From Alkalibacterium subtropicum (GTDB lineage: Bacteria > Bacillota > Bacilli > Lactobacillales > Carnobacteriaceae_A): a stretch of DNA of 64,000 bases. The DNA is taken from positions 283,664 through 347,663 of the forward strand of contig NZ_FOLT01000003.1 in NCBI RefSeq assembly GCF_900112455.1. Reading direction: 5' to 3'. Made by a program: the position numbers and the translations under genes. Under the pieces are notes generated by a model. That model had not been told where the DNA came from, searched no databases, and saw only the letters and a list, made by a program, of their open reading frames with translations. Positions 44,660 to 53,770 of the stretch are shown here, piece by piece (the first letter of the stretch is position 1; each line of letters starts with the position of its first letter).

Positions 44660-45388
44660 TTAGTTTGTAACCGTTCCTAAGTAAGCTTCCGCCAATGAGG
44701 AGTCATTCATCAACTCATGGGCTTCACCTTCTTTGCTGATCGAGCCTACTTCCAGTACATACGCATAGTCAGCGATCTTCAGTGTCTGCGCTGCATTCTG
44801 CTCAACGATAACGACTGTCACACCATCTTTTGCGATCGTGTTCACTATTTCTAAAATCTCTTTAACTAAAAGCGGAGCCAGTCCCAGCGATGGTTCATCA
44901 AGAAGAAGAACTTTCGGATTATTCATCAATGCCCGTCCGATCGCCAACATCTGCTGTTCCCCACCGGAAAGGGTCGACGCCACCTGATTTTTTCTTTCTC
45001 TAAGGACTGGAAAATAGCGGTACACCTTTTCAAAATTTTCCTTCAGGATTTTTTTGCTTTTGATGATGTATGCTCCTATTTTTAAATTTTCTTCTACTGT
45101 TAAGTCGCCGAATATCTGCCTCCCTTCAGGTGACTGGCTGATCCCGCTCGAAGTGATGCTTTCTGGAGCCAGTTTATCCAAGCGTTCACCTTTAAATAAG
45201 ATCGTTCCGTTAGATGGCTTGATCACACCAGAAAGTGTTCTGAGTGTCGTTGTTTTCCCTGCGCCGTTTGCACCCAAGAGCGCCACGACCTGGCCTTCAT
45301 AAACTGTGATATTGATTGCCTTTAAAGCCCGGATCGGACCGTAGTGCACTTCCAGATCTTTGATTTCCAGTATAGGTTCTTTACTCAA
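44660..45388 (-). CDS. livF: ABC ATPase, LivF type
   Basis: The 242-residue ATPase has Walker A LLGANGAGKTT, signature LSGGEQQMLAIGRALM, Walker B VLLLDEP and the family-specific ending VTVVIVEQNAAQTLKIADYAYVLE. It overlaps livG by 8 bases. It energises the LivHM channel together with LivG. Confidence 0.92.
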   Translation of the reverse strand: MSKEPILEIKDLEVHYGPIRALKAINITVYEGQVVALLGANGAGKTTTLRTLSGVIKPSNGTILFKGERLDKLAPESITSSGISQSPEGRQIFGDLTVEENLKIGAYIIKSKKILKENFEKVYRYFPVLRERKNQVASTLSGGEQQMLAIGRALMNNPKVLLLDEPSLGLAPLLVKEILEIVNTIAKDGVTVVIVEQNAAQTLKIADYAYVLEVGSISKEGEAHELMNDSSLAEAYLGTVTN

Positions 45389-46190
45389 GTTCTCCCTCCT
45401 CTCCCAGGTAAGCTTTCTGAACTTCCGGATTCGACTGGATCTCCTTCGGTGTACCGACTGCTATTCTTTTTCCAAATGAGATCGCACAGATATGGTCGCA
45501 GATATCCATGACGAGTCTCATATCATGTTCGACCAGCAGTATCGTGGTCTGGTAGGTTTCTCTGATCTGTTTTATACGTAGGGCCAGTTCTTTTGTTTCC
45601 GTATCATTCAGCCCCGCTGCCGGTTCATCAAGAATGATGAGCTCCGGATCGGACATGAGTGTTCGAGCAATCTCCACTTTTTTCTGAACCCCATACGGCT
45701 GACTCCCTGCAATAAGGTCTTTCAAATGAGCAATATCAAGAAAAGCCAGTATTTTTTCAGCTTTCTCCCTGGAGTCTGCTTCATCTTGCCTTATAGCTTT
45801 TCTGTTAAAAAGCTGCCCCAGCAAAGGCTGTTTCATTACATGATGCGCACCGATCAGTACATTGTCCATGATCGAGAGTTCTCTAATGAGTTCCACGTTT
45901 TGAAAGGTACGCACGATGCCTTCATCGATGATTTCATGAACATTCAGATCCATTAGATTCGTTTCTTTTCCTTTGGCATTAACAAAATGGATTCTTCCGG
46001 AGTCGGCCTTATAGAATTGTGTGATACAGTTGAAGATCGTTGTTTTTCCTGCACCATTCGGACCGATCAAACCGAAAATCTCATGGCGTTCTATCGCAAA
46101 CGAGAGATCATCTACAGCTTTCAGTCCTCCAAAGGCGATGGATACATCCTCGATCTTCAGTGCCAGTTCTTTCGTCTTAGACGGTGTCAT
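45381..46190 (-). CDS. livG: ABC ATPase, LivG type
   Basis: The 269-residue ATPase has Walker A GLIGPNGAGKTT, a long insert before the signature, LIILDEP as Walker B and the LivG ending ICDHICAISFGKRIAVGTP. The ABC signature is replaced by YGVQKKVEIARTL, as often in LivG. It overlaps livM by 14 bases. Confidence 0.92.
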   Translation of the reverse strand: MTPSKTKELALKIEDVSIAFGGLKAVDDLSFAIERHEIFGLIGPNGAGKTTIFNCITQFYKADSGRIHFVNAKGKETNLMDLNVHEIIDEGIVRTFQNVELIRELSIMDNVLIGAHHVMKQPLLGQLFNRKAIRQDEADSREKAEKILAFLDIAHLKDLIAGSQPYGVQKKVEIARTLMSDPELIILDEPAAGLNDTETKELALRIKQIRETYQTTILLVEHDMRLVMDICDHICAISFGKRIAVGTPKEIQSNPEVQKAYLGEEGELE

Positions 46191-47235
46191 TTTCTCTCAC
46201 CTCAGCTCGGGTCAAATTTTTCTTCTCAGTTTTTGTCTGGCCAAAGGCATCGCGTTTGCCTTTACGTCTGGCCAGCCAATGTGATACCTGATGTTTGATA
46301 TTAGCCAGCCCATTAGGGTAATAGAGGATGAAAATGATGATCAGTATCCCTTTTACCAGGGGTGTGATGTTGGCTAATGCCGGGATGGGTTTTAAAAACA
46401 ATTCACTCATGGCAAATATGATGAATGAACCGATGAATGTCCCAAAGATCGATCGGAACCCGCCAACGACGATAATGGCCAGAAAATCCAGCGACAGCAT
46501 CAGATTCCAGGTCGTTGGATAAGACAGGCCTACATAGTGAACATAAAGGACACCTGAGACGGAAGCTAAAACTGTCGCGATCCCGAAAGCGATCAGGCGG
46601 TACTTGAAAATATTTACTCCCATAGCCTGAGCTGCAGCTTCGGACCCTCGCATGGCGTTTAATGCTCTTCCTAAATGGCCTTTAGTCAAATTGTGTATCA
46701 GGATGAAGATCAGCACCATAACGACTACGATCAAATAGTACGTCTGTATGCGATCCAGTCGAAACGTGCCGAAAAGTTCCGGCCGACCTGCCAGGGCGCC
46801 AGTTGCGCCCCCTGTAAAGGACGTCACGTTGATAAAGATTTCTCTGAAAATCTCAGCTACGACCAGTGTGGCGATACCCAGGTAAATCCCTTCGAACTTC
46901 AAGGACAGTATGCCGACCAATATCCCTAAAAGTGTAGGGATCACGATGGCAGCCAGTACGGCTAATTCAAAGGGCAAAGCCATCGTTTCAGTGACATAAG
47001 CTGAAATATACGCGGCCAGCCCCATGAAACCGGCAGTCCCCAGCGAGATCAGACCTGAGAAACCAAGCAGGACGTTCAACCCGAGTGCGGCGATCGTGTA
47101 GATGATGGTCGTTCCTATTACCGTTACGGTGCTGTTTCTTATTGCTCCGGCTTCCGCCAGATAAGGCAAAGTGAGTAACACCAGTCCCAGCAGGATAAAT
47201 TGACTATAAGGATGTTTCATTATTTTTTTCATCAT
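46177..47235 (-). CDS. livM: ABC permease, LivM type
   Basis: The 352-residue permease has about nine helices, with GLNVLLGFSGLISLGTAGFM near residues 53-72 and the cytoplasmic loop AMRGSEAAAQAMGVN that contacts the ATPases. It shares one base with livH (TAATG). Confidence 0.92.
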   Translation of the reverse strand: MMKKIMKHPYSQFILLGLVLLTLPYLAEAGAIRNSTVTVIGTTIIYTIAALGLNVLLGFSGLISLGTAGFMGLAAYISAYVTETMALPFELAVLAAIVIPTLLGILVGILSLKFEGIYLGIATLVVAEIFREIFINVTSFTGGATGALAGRPELFGTFRLDRIQTYYLIVVVMVLIFILIHNLTKGHLGRALNAMRGSEAAAQAMGVNIFKYRLIAFGIATVLASVSGVLYVHYVGLSYPTTWNLMLSLDFLAIIVVGGFRSIFGTFIGSFIIFAMSELFLKPIPALANITPLVKGILIIIFILYYPNGLANIKHQVSHWLARRKGKRDAFGQTKTEKKNLTRAEVRENDTV

Positions 47236-48116
47236 TACACCTTCTTCAATCGTTGTTTACCGAATATGCCGTAAGGTTTGAAATACATGATCAGCAGCAG
47301 GACGGCATACAGCAGCGGTTTGCCCCAGATCGTCCCACTTGGCATATACACTTGAAAAATATTCAACAAAACCGAAATGCCGTAAGCCGCTATGACCGGC
47401 CCGTGAAAGGTCGCAAACCCTCCGACGACCGTTGCCAGAAAGGCTGTGATCTGTACATCGTTCATAAATGTCAGTGAGACGGAAGAATAAGGTGCAGTCA
47501 TCAGTCCACTGATCAGCGAAAGAACGATCGCGACCGCCCATGCAGCCATAGTGACTGTTTTGGTCGGCACCCCCATTATTCGTGCCGTTGTCTCATTTGA
47601 TGCCGTTGTGCGGATAGCTAGACCAATTTTTGTTTTCTGGATCGTTGCGAACATGGTCAGCATGATGAAGATCCCGAACAAGATATTGAAGAGCGCGTTG
47701 TAGGAAAACGGCGTCCCCATGATCGTCAGCGTTCCGCTTGAAATAAACCGCGGCAGCGAGAGATTATCCACCCCAAAGAATATGGGTGTCAGTCCGAGAA
47801 AAACGGAAATCAGTCCTAGGGTGATGATCTGTTTTCCGACGGGCCCGGCTTTAGACGCTCGCCTTATGATCACGATATCGATCAGCACACCTAATATGAC
47901 AGCACTTACTATGCCGATGGGAATAGCCGCATAAAGGCTCCATCCCTGTCTCATCACAAGTGTAGCAACCAGAAAGGTATTGAACATGCCCAGTGTAGCC
48001 TGAGCAAAGTTCGTCGTGTAGGAAGTCTTGTAGACCAAGATGATACTCAAGGCTGACAACGCGTAAAAACTTCCATATTCCAAACTTCTTAAAAAGACAC
48101 CAATAAAGTTAGCCAT
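47235..48116 (-). CDS. livH: ABC permease, LivH type
   Basis: The protein has about eight helices and the LivH-typical NFAQATLGMFNTF stretch and RTTASNETTARIMGV loop. The start is the ATG at 48116 (MANFIGVFL), with GGGGGAAAG six bases ahead; the gene overlaps the KAS III-like gene by 8 bases. The tight overlaps show that transporter and enzymes are one operon. Confidence 0.92.
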   Translation of the reverse strand: MANFIGVFLRSLEYGSFYALSALSIILVYKTSYTTNFAQATLGMFNTFLVATLVMRQGWSLYAAIPIGIVSAVILGVLIDIVIIRRASKAGPVGKQIITLGLISVFLGLTPIFFGVDNLSLPRFISSGTLTIMGTPFSYNALFNILFGIFIMLTMFATIQKTKIGLAIRTTASNETTARIMGVPTKTVTMAAWAVAIVLSLISGLMTAPYSSVSLTFMNDVQITAFLATVVGGFATFHGPVIAAYGISVLLNIFQVYMPSGTIWGKPLLYAVLLLIMYFKPYGIFGKQRLKKV

Positions 48117-49134
48117 CCGCTTTCCCCCATTTGATGATGTCAGCTGCCCATACATAGCCTATACCGGCTGCAATCGAACAGACAACCGTTCCTTCTCTGA
48201 TTTTTCCCTGTTCCAGACCAGCTTTCAGGGATAGAATCTGGTCGATCTGCCCTAAATGACCGTAGTCTTCAAGATAAACCGTCTGCTCCGGAGTAAGATC
48301 CAAATCTTCCAGTATCGCTCTGTGTCCTGAACGCTTCATATGCAGAACATCCAAGTAATCGATATCCTCCCGGGTCATTTCACTTTTCTCCAGAGCATGG
48401 TCGATGCATTTCATCCAGTTGATCATGGAAACATCATTCAGACGTTCTTTCATTTTAACCGGTTCAAGTAGTTTTAATGTCCGCTTCGAGTGCTCCACAT
48501 TTTCTGCTGTATACGGATTCTCGATCCCTCCGACTTCCACCCCTGCCGTCCGGGCAAGCGATCCGTCGCTGATGATATGTGACCCCAGCAGCAGGTTCTC
48601 ATCGTGATTTTTTTTAAGCAGGAGGGCGCCCCCACCGGCTGACAGGTTATACATCATCGAGTTCATCGGATCAGAGTAGTCGATCAAATCGCCGTTCCTG
48701 TATCCGCCGGCAATCAAAATCGTATCGATAGCCTCATCAGCAACCAGCATATCTTTGGCCATCTTCAATGCCGTGACCGTTGTGCAGCATCTGTTCTGTA
48801 CATCGATCCCCCAGGCATTTTCAGCTCCGATCCTGTCCTGGATATAAATAGCCGATGTCGTCAGCGGGTATTCTTTCCACTCTTCCCCAAAACATAAGAT
48901 CACATCGATGTCCTTCGGGTCTACTCCTGTATTTTCGATCAGATCAAGCGCTGCCAAAGCACCCATTTCCTGGGTCCCTTCGCCTTCACCAGCAAGATAG
49001 ATCTGATTGATACCGAGTTTTTCCCTGACAGCTTCCTCTGTCCATCTTCCTTTTGTTTCTTCAGCTATCTCTTTTGCAGACATCGTTTTCTCAGGAAGGT
49101 ATAAGCCAATGCCTGCAATTCCTACATTTGTCAT
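48109..49134 (-). CDS. KAS III/HMG-CoA-synthase-like thiolase-superfamily enzyme
   Basis: The 341-residue protein has the two-fold thiolase fold, with the nucleophile region DVQNRCCTTVTAL (Cys116/117) and a C-terminal DYGHLGQIDQIL where FabH has the Asn-containing motif. The usual HQAN tetrad is replaced by VLHMKRSGH. It therefore probably is not the fatty-acid FabH. It could condense or cleave a 3-oxoacyl thioester, like homologues in secondary or ketone metabolism. It sits between an alpha/beta hydrolase and livH, overlapping the latter. Confidence 0.85.
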   Translation of the reverse strand: MTNVGIAGIGLYLPEKTMSAKEIAEETKGRWTEEAVREKLGINQIYLAGEGEGTQEMGALAALDLIENTGVDPKDIDVILCFGEEWKEYPLTTSAIYIQDRIGAENAWGIDVQNRCCTTVTALKMAKDMLVADEAIDTILIAGGYRNGDLIDYSDPMNSMMYNLSAGGGALLLKKNHDENLLLGSHIISDGSLARTAGVEVGGIENPYTAENVEHSKRTLKLLEPVKMKERLNDVSMINWMKCIDHALEKSEMTREDIDYLDVLHMKRSGHRAILEDLDLTPEQTVYLEDYGHLGQIDQILSLKAGLEQGKIREGTVVCSIAAGIGYVWAADIIKWGKADG

Positions 49135-49150
49135 TTCAAATCCTCCTGTA

Positions 49151-50047
49151 TCATTCTGTTATGTGTGTGGCTATTATTTCTGTAAGCCTATGCAGATCAT
49201 CGGTGACGATAGAATGACCTGCTCCTTCGATTATGACCAGTTCAGCCTGATCTTTGAAGAACCTTTTGGTTTCATGGGCTTCTTGGACCGGAACGACCAA
49301 ATCTTTCTCACCATGGATAATGACCACAGGAGCCTTGACATCATCCATACGGCCAGACCCTTCCACCACACCATTGTTTTCATGTGTCATATTGAATTGG
49401 GTAAGGGCAACATCCACATCCACCAGATTTCTCTGTTTCAATACGGCGTCGATAAACATTTCATAGTCTTCTTGATCTGGCTTCTTCAGATTATAGATCG
49501 CTGCTTCCCAGGTCTGTTTCAGCATGTCTTTATTCCCGCTACTGTAAGCCTGCAGGACAGGCAAAACCTGGACCGGGTCCTTTTCGATCTCTTCTCTCGT
49601 ATAAATGCGTTCAGTCAGTACCGGTTTGTAATCCGGTCCCTTTTTGTACATCTTATAGCCCTGCAAACCGACTGAATTCAGCAGAAATACTTGTTTTATC
49701 CTGTCAGGAAGCGCTGCTGCAACCTCCAGAGCGACCCCGCCGCCCGTAGACCATCCCAGTATGTGGATCTCTTTCAGATCCAGCTGCTTGATAAATGCCT
49801 GCACGTCCCGACTGAAGTCTTCCAGTGATTCCAGCTGCCGATTATACGTGCTGTCTCCGAAGCCGACCAGATCAAGGGCGTAAACGTTGAAGTCTTTTTC
49901 CAGCTGCTCCATCAGTGGCTGGAAATGGACGGACGAACTCATGTTACCGTGAAGGAGCAATATTGTTTGGCCTTCTGTTTTCGATTCCCGATAGGCAAGT
50001 GTTTCTCCAGTTTTCACTTCTATTTTTTTCACTTCATATTCTTTCAT
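49151..50047 (-). CDS. Alpha/beta-fold hydrolase
   Basis: The 298-residue protein has the oxyanion motif LLHGNMSS, nucleophile elbow GWSTGG (Ser100), an acid in IHGEKDLVVP and His in EGAGHSIV, so the triad is complete. It resembles ester, lactone or meta-cleavage C-C hydrolases, with a cap domain at about 130-215. Its ATG overlaps the SDR gene's stop by one base. Substrate unknown. Confidence 0.83.
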   Translation of the reverse strand: MKEYEVKKIEVKTGETLAYRESKTEGQTILLLHGNMSSSVHFQPLMEQLEKDFNVYALDLVGFGDSTYNRQLESLEDFSRDVQAFIKQLDLKEIHILGWSTGGGVALEVAAALPDRIKQVFLLNSVGLQGYKMYKKGPDYKPVLTERIYTREEIEKDPVQVLPVLQAYSSGNKDMLKQTWEAAIYNLKKPDQEDYEMFIDAVLKQRNLVDVDVALTQFNMTHENNGVVEGSGRMDDVKAPVVIIHGEKDLVVPVQEAHETKRFFKDQAELVIIEGAGHSIVTDDLHRLTEIIATHITE

Positions 50048-50772
50048 CAGAGTCTCATCCCTCCATCCACACTGATCAGCTGTCCAGTCACATATGAAGA
50101 CATGTCACTGGCTAAAAACAGGGCGACACTGGCGATCTCTTCAGGCTGGCCCAGACGGTTGAGCATGGTCATCTTTGCAAATTTTTCAAGCAGATCGTCG
50201 GGAACTGTTTTTAATATGTCAGTCATTGTATACCCTGGAGCGATCGTATTCACTCGGACATCTGCTCCTTTCATCGCAAATTCTTTGGCCCATGTTTTCC
50301 CTAAAGAGACCACAGCGCCTTTGGTGGCGGCATAGTTTGCCTGCCCGATATTGCCGTATGTACCGACGACAGAAGATATATTGATGATCGAGCCGCTTCC
50401 CTGCGCTGCCATATGCGGTCCAATGTGTCTGGTCAGATTAAAGACCCCGTTCAAGTTTACATCGATCACGGCCTGCCACTGGTCTTCCGTCATTTTACGG
50501 GTCAAGGCGTCTTTTGTGATCCCTGCATTGTTGACGAGGACATCGATTTTTCCGTATTTTTCAAGGATCGCCTCATAGACTCTTCGACACGCTTCGCTGT
50601 CTGTCACGTTCAGTTCCATGTACTCGACATTTTCTTTTTCATAAGTCATTTCTCCCATATCCAGAGCGATCACGCGTGCGCCTTCATATGAAAAAGCTTC
50701 ACACATCGCCTTTCCGAGGCCTCGTGCTCCTCCTGTAACCACCGCTACCTTATCGCTTAATAAACCTGCCAT
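50047..50772 (-). CDS. SDR-family 3-oxoacyl-ACP/CoA reductase-like dehydrogenase
   Basis: The 241-residue classical SDR has the cofactor motif TGGARGLG (13-20), NNAG, Ser134, Tyr147 and Lys151 (YAATK). It is close to FabG/PhaB in length and sequence. In this context it may interconvert a 3-hydroxy and a 3-oxo compound at the entry of the pathway. As first gene of the block it follows the FadR-like operators. AGGGAGAGAG precedes the ATG. Confidence 0.88.
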   Translation of the reverse strand: MAGLLSDKVAVVTGGARGLGKAMCEAFSYEGARVIALDMGEMTYEKENVEYMELNVTDSEACRRVYEAILEKYGKIDVLVNNAGITKDALTRKMTEDQWQAVIDVNLNGVFNLTRHIGPHMAAQGSGSIINISSVVGTYGNIGQANYAATKGAVVSLGKTWAKEFAMKGADVRVNTIAPGYTMTDILKTVPDDLLEKFAKMTMLNRLGQPEEIASVALFLASDMSSYVTGQLISVDGGMRL

Positions 50773-50800
50773 TTGACTCTCTCCCTTGTGAATTTTTTTG

Positions 50801-50840
50801 ACTATACCATGAATGAGTATTCAGGTGAATGGTCATTCAC
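50801..50840 (-). promoter_or_regulatory. Promoter with two FadR-like palindromes
   Basis: On the minus strand TTCACC, a 17-base spacer and TATAGT (50801-50806) form the promoter. Two palindromes overlie the -35 and spacer: TGAATGAGTATTCA (50810-50823) and GTGAATGGTCATTCAC (50825-50840). They resemble the Bacillus FadR site (TGAATGA-TA-TCATTCA). The TetR protein encoded in the same operon is the likely ligand. Confidence 0.75.
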
Positions 50841-50866
50841 GTCTGTAAAGCAACTTTATATTTTTA

Positions 50867-50903
50867 TGTAAGCGTTGTCAACCATTTTATGATAACGCTT
50901 ACA
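50867..50903. promoter_or_regulatory. Pair of convergent cre sites (CcpA) upstream of the twelve-gene block
   Basis: TGTAAGCGTTGTCA (50867-50880) and, on the other strand, TGTAAGCGTTATCA (50890-50903) are inverted copies nine bases apart. The second fits the CcpA consensus fully and the first with one mismatch. They lie 60-100 bases upstream of the promoter. Confidence 0.7.
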
Positions 50904-50934
50904 ACTTTTATTGAATTCTAATCTTCTATACGAT

Positions 50935-50982
50935 ATAAAAAAGCAGAGGGAAGCCTTTATAAAGGCTTCCCTCTGCTTTTTT
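50935..50982. terminator. Terminator of the metNPQ operon
   Basis: AAAAAGCAGAGGGAAGCCTTT pairs perfectly with its complement around TAT, with A and T runs outside. The 150 bases between it and metQ are AT-rich, with no gene. Confidence 0.88.
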
Positions 50983-51136
50983 ACAGTAAATCACATCGCT
51001 GATTTTATATATTTTTTATTAATTATAATCGATTTCTAATAGTGAATAGTGTAACTATCAGAAAAATCACAAGACATACTAATAACAGTATTTCTGATCA
51101 TTAAAACTGATTAAATATGATAGTTTGTGAAAAAAA

Positions 51137-51964
51137 TTACTCATTAACAGGGACAACTGCCCCGTCCCAAGTCTCCAGGATGAAGTCTTGTGTTTCTTCT
51201 GAACGCAGGATTTCGACCAGTTTCGCGATACGCTCGTCGCTTTCGTCTTCTGAACGGACTGCAACAATATTTGCATAAGGTGATGATGTGTTTTCGAGAG
51301 CGATCGAATCGTCGATCGGACTGATGTCGTGATCCACTGCAAAGTTCGAGTTGATGAAGAACAAGTCCCCTTCATCTTCCGCATATAATGTTGGAAGGAG
51401 AGCTGCATCGTACTCATATTCGAACTCCAGGTTCAAGTCGTTTTCTGTGACATCATCAAATGTGGCATCCACTAAATCGACTGACTCATCCACTTCGATG
51501 AGTCCTGCATCTTGAAGGATACCCAGCACACGTCCATGGTCAGATACACTGTTGCTTGTCAGGATCGTTGCACCTTCCGGCAGTTCACTTAAATCGTCGT
51601 GGCGGTTGGAATAAGCCCCCAGCGGTTCAAGATGGATGCCCCCGGCATTGACAAAGTCATAGTCGTTTTCTTCCACTTGAGCTTCAAAATATGGCACGTG
51701 CTGGAAGTAGTTGGCATCCAGATCCCCATCAGAGAGTGCCAGGTTTGGGATCACGTAATCATTATACGTCTCGATTTCCAGGTCGATCCCTTCTTCTTCC
51801 AGTTGAGGCGCAATAAACTCCAGGATCTCTGCGTGCGGGACATTGGTTGCCCCGACCGTCAGTGTCTTTGATTCTTCAGCACTTTCCTCTTCACCGTTTC
51901 CACATGCTGCAAGCAGTAACGTACTACCTAAAATGAACAATCCTTTAATTTTTTTCATTTTCAT
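51137..51964 (-). CDS. metQ: Methionine ABC transporter substrate-binding lipoprotein
   Basis: The 275-residue NlpA/MetQ-family protein has signal peptide, lipobox LAAC (Cys at ~21), GATNVPHAEILEF, NYFQHVPYFEAQ and the HLEPLGAYS segment diagnostic of methionine binders. It is lipid-anchored and feeds MetP. It is the third gene of the operon, which is controlled by a T-box. Confidence 0.94.
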   Translation of the reverse strand: MKMKKIKGLFILGSTLLLAACGNGEEESAEESKTLTVGATNVPHAEILEFIAPQLEEEGIDLEIETYNDYVIPNLALSDGDLDANYFQHVPYFEAQVEENDYDFVNAGGIHLEPLGAYSNRHDDLSELPEGATILTSNSVSDHGRVLGILQDAGLIEVDESVDLVDATFDDVTENDLNLEFEYEYDAALLPTLYAEDEGDLFFINSNFAVDHDISPIDDSIALENTSSPYANIVAVRSEDESDERIAKLVEILRSEETQDFILETWDGAVVPVNE

Positions 51965-52004
51965 TCTCCCCTTAATTCATTTTTTTGATTTTTTTAATCA
52001 TTTA

Positions 52005-52709
52005 TTACCGTTTATCGATCTTGCTTACCCAGGTATCTCCAATGAACTGAATCACGAATACGATGAGCAGGATGATGACCGTTGAAACGAGTGTCACGTT
52101 CGGTCGACTGCGCTGGAAACCTTCCAGATAAGCGAGGTTCCCCAGACCACCTGCACCGATCACCCCGGCCATGGCTGTATAACCGACGAGTGAAATCGCT
52201 GTGACTGTGATCCCTGCCACGATATTCGGCAGGCTTTCAGGTATATAGACTTTTTTAATAACTTCCCATTTGTTCGCCCCCATGGCTTCCGCTGCTTCGA
52301 TCACGCCTTTATCCACTTCTCTCAGTCCAGATTCGACGAGACGCGCATAGAAGGGTGCTGCAGAGAGAATAAGTGCGGGCAGACCGGCACTTGGTCCCGT
52401 TATGCTGTCCAGGATCGTCTTTGTAAAAGGAATCAGCAGGACGATCAGGATGATAAAAGGTATCGAGCGGAACACGTTGACCAGAAAGGCAACGATTTTA
52501 TATAAAGCGGTCGCCCATGCGGATTCACTGTTACGTGTTTCATATAAAAGCAGTCCCAGTAGAATACCCAGAAAAAAGACGGCAACGACGGAAAGGCTGG
52601 TCATATAGAGCGTCTCTAACGTTGCTTCCCATACCCGGTCCCATGAGATGGATGCAAAGTCAAAGTAGTCTGCAAAGACACTTCCTGTGACAGGTAAATT
52701 ATTCGTCAT
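52005..52709 (-). CDS. metP: Methionine ABC transporter permease
   Basis: The 234-residue permease has five or six helices and the EAA loop EAAEAMGANKWEVIKKVYIPE. It overlaps metN by 11 bases. The C-terminal half matches MetI/MetP with YTAMAGVIGAGGLGNLA. Confidence 0.94.
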   Translation of the reverse strand: MTNNLPVTGSVFADYFDFASISWDRVWEATLETLYMTSLSVVAVFFLGILLGLLLYETRNSESAWATALYKIVAFLVNVFRSIPFIILIVLLIPFTKTILDSITGPSAGLPALILSAAPFYARLVESGLREVDKGVIEAAEAMGANKWEVIKKVYIPESLPNIVAGITVTAISLVGYTAMAGVIGAGGLGNLAYLEGFQRSRPNVTLVSTVIILLIVFVIQFIGDTWVSKIDKR

Positions 52710-53733
52710 GACCCAAGACCTCCACTTCTATCGGATACGTTTTAAATAACTCCAGTGCTCTCTGCCGTTTTTCTCTGCTTCCCAGAAGCTGGATGACCAG
52801 TGTTCCCATCGGTACTTCGTATGTCGACTGCATGCTGCCTTGAATGATATTGATATCTACACCGGTTTCGCGGCTGACCTGAGTGATGATCGGGACATTT
52901 ACGCTGCCGCCTTGAAAGAGGAGCTGAACAATATCGCCATCGGGATACAGAGTTTGGAGTTCTTTCAGGGCTTCCTTTGTTTCTTTCGTATCCATTTCCC
53001 GGTCCTGCTTGACAAAGCGCCGGGTCACGGGGTGTTCAGGATGCCTGAATACATCCAGGACCGAGCCTGCTTCAACGATGACCCCTGAATCCATGACAGC
53101 GACGCGGTGACAGATTTTCCTGACCACTTCCATTTCATGGGTGATCAAAATGATCGTGACATCCAGTTCTCTGTTGATTCTTTCAAGCAGGTCCAGGACC
53201 TCGTCTGTCGTTTGAGGATCCAGAGCACTGGTCGCTTCGTCACTGAGGAGGACTTTCGGATCATTAGCCAGCGCCCGGGCAATGCCGACCCGCTGTTTTT
53301 CTCCCCCGCTGAGCTGAGCGGGATAAGAGTTTTCTTTTCCAGCCAGACCCACAAGCTGGATCAGCTCATTGGCTTTTCTGTTACGTTCTGTTTTACTGAC
53401 CTTGGCGATTTCCAGTGGGAACATCACATTTTCCAGAACTGTCCGGCTCCAGAGAAGATTAAAATGCTGGAATATCATGCCGATCGACTGGCGTTCTTTC
53501 CGTATAGCTTTCTTATCAAGTTCAGACAGCACTTTGTCATCCAGTTCGACCGTTCCTTCAGTGGGATGCTCCAGTCCATTGATCAGCCGGAGAAGTGTAC
53601 TTTTACCGGCCCCGGAATAACCGACAAATCCGAAGATCTCTCCTTTTTGGATCGCCAGGTTCACTTCTTTGAGCGCTTCAAAGCGACCCGCTTTATTTTC
53701 ATATGTTTTTTTGATGCCCTTTAATGTGATCAT
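52699..53733 (-). CDS. metN: Methionine ABC transporter ATP-binding protein
   Basis: The 344-residue ATPase has Walker A GYSGAGKST, signature LSGGEKQRVGIARALA, Walker B VLLSDEA and the switch His in LITHEM. The ~90-residue C-terminal NIL/C2 domain binds methionine for trans-inhibition. The start is the ATG at 53733, with AAGGAG about nine bases ahead; an upstream in-frame start overlaps this RBS. Confidence 0.94.
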   Translation of the reverse strand: MITLKGIKKTYENKAGRFEALKEVNLAIQKGEIFGFVGYSGAGKSTLLRLINGLEHPTEGTVELDDKVLSELDKKAIRKERQSIGMIFQHFNLLWSRTVLENVMFPLEIAKVSKTERNRKANELIQLVGLAGKENSYPAQLSGGEKQRVGIARALANDPKVLLSDEATSALDPQTTDEVLDLLERINRELDVTIILITHEMEVVRKICHRVAVMDSGVIVEAGSVLDVFRHPEHPVTRRFVKQDREMDTKETKEALKELQTLYPDGDIVQLLFQGGSVNVPIITQVSRETGVDINIIQGSMQSTYEVPMGTLVIQLLGSREKRQRALELFKTYPIEVEVLGHDE

Positions 53734-53770
53734 GCTTCTCACTCCTTCGACGTACTGTTTTAAGATATAA

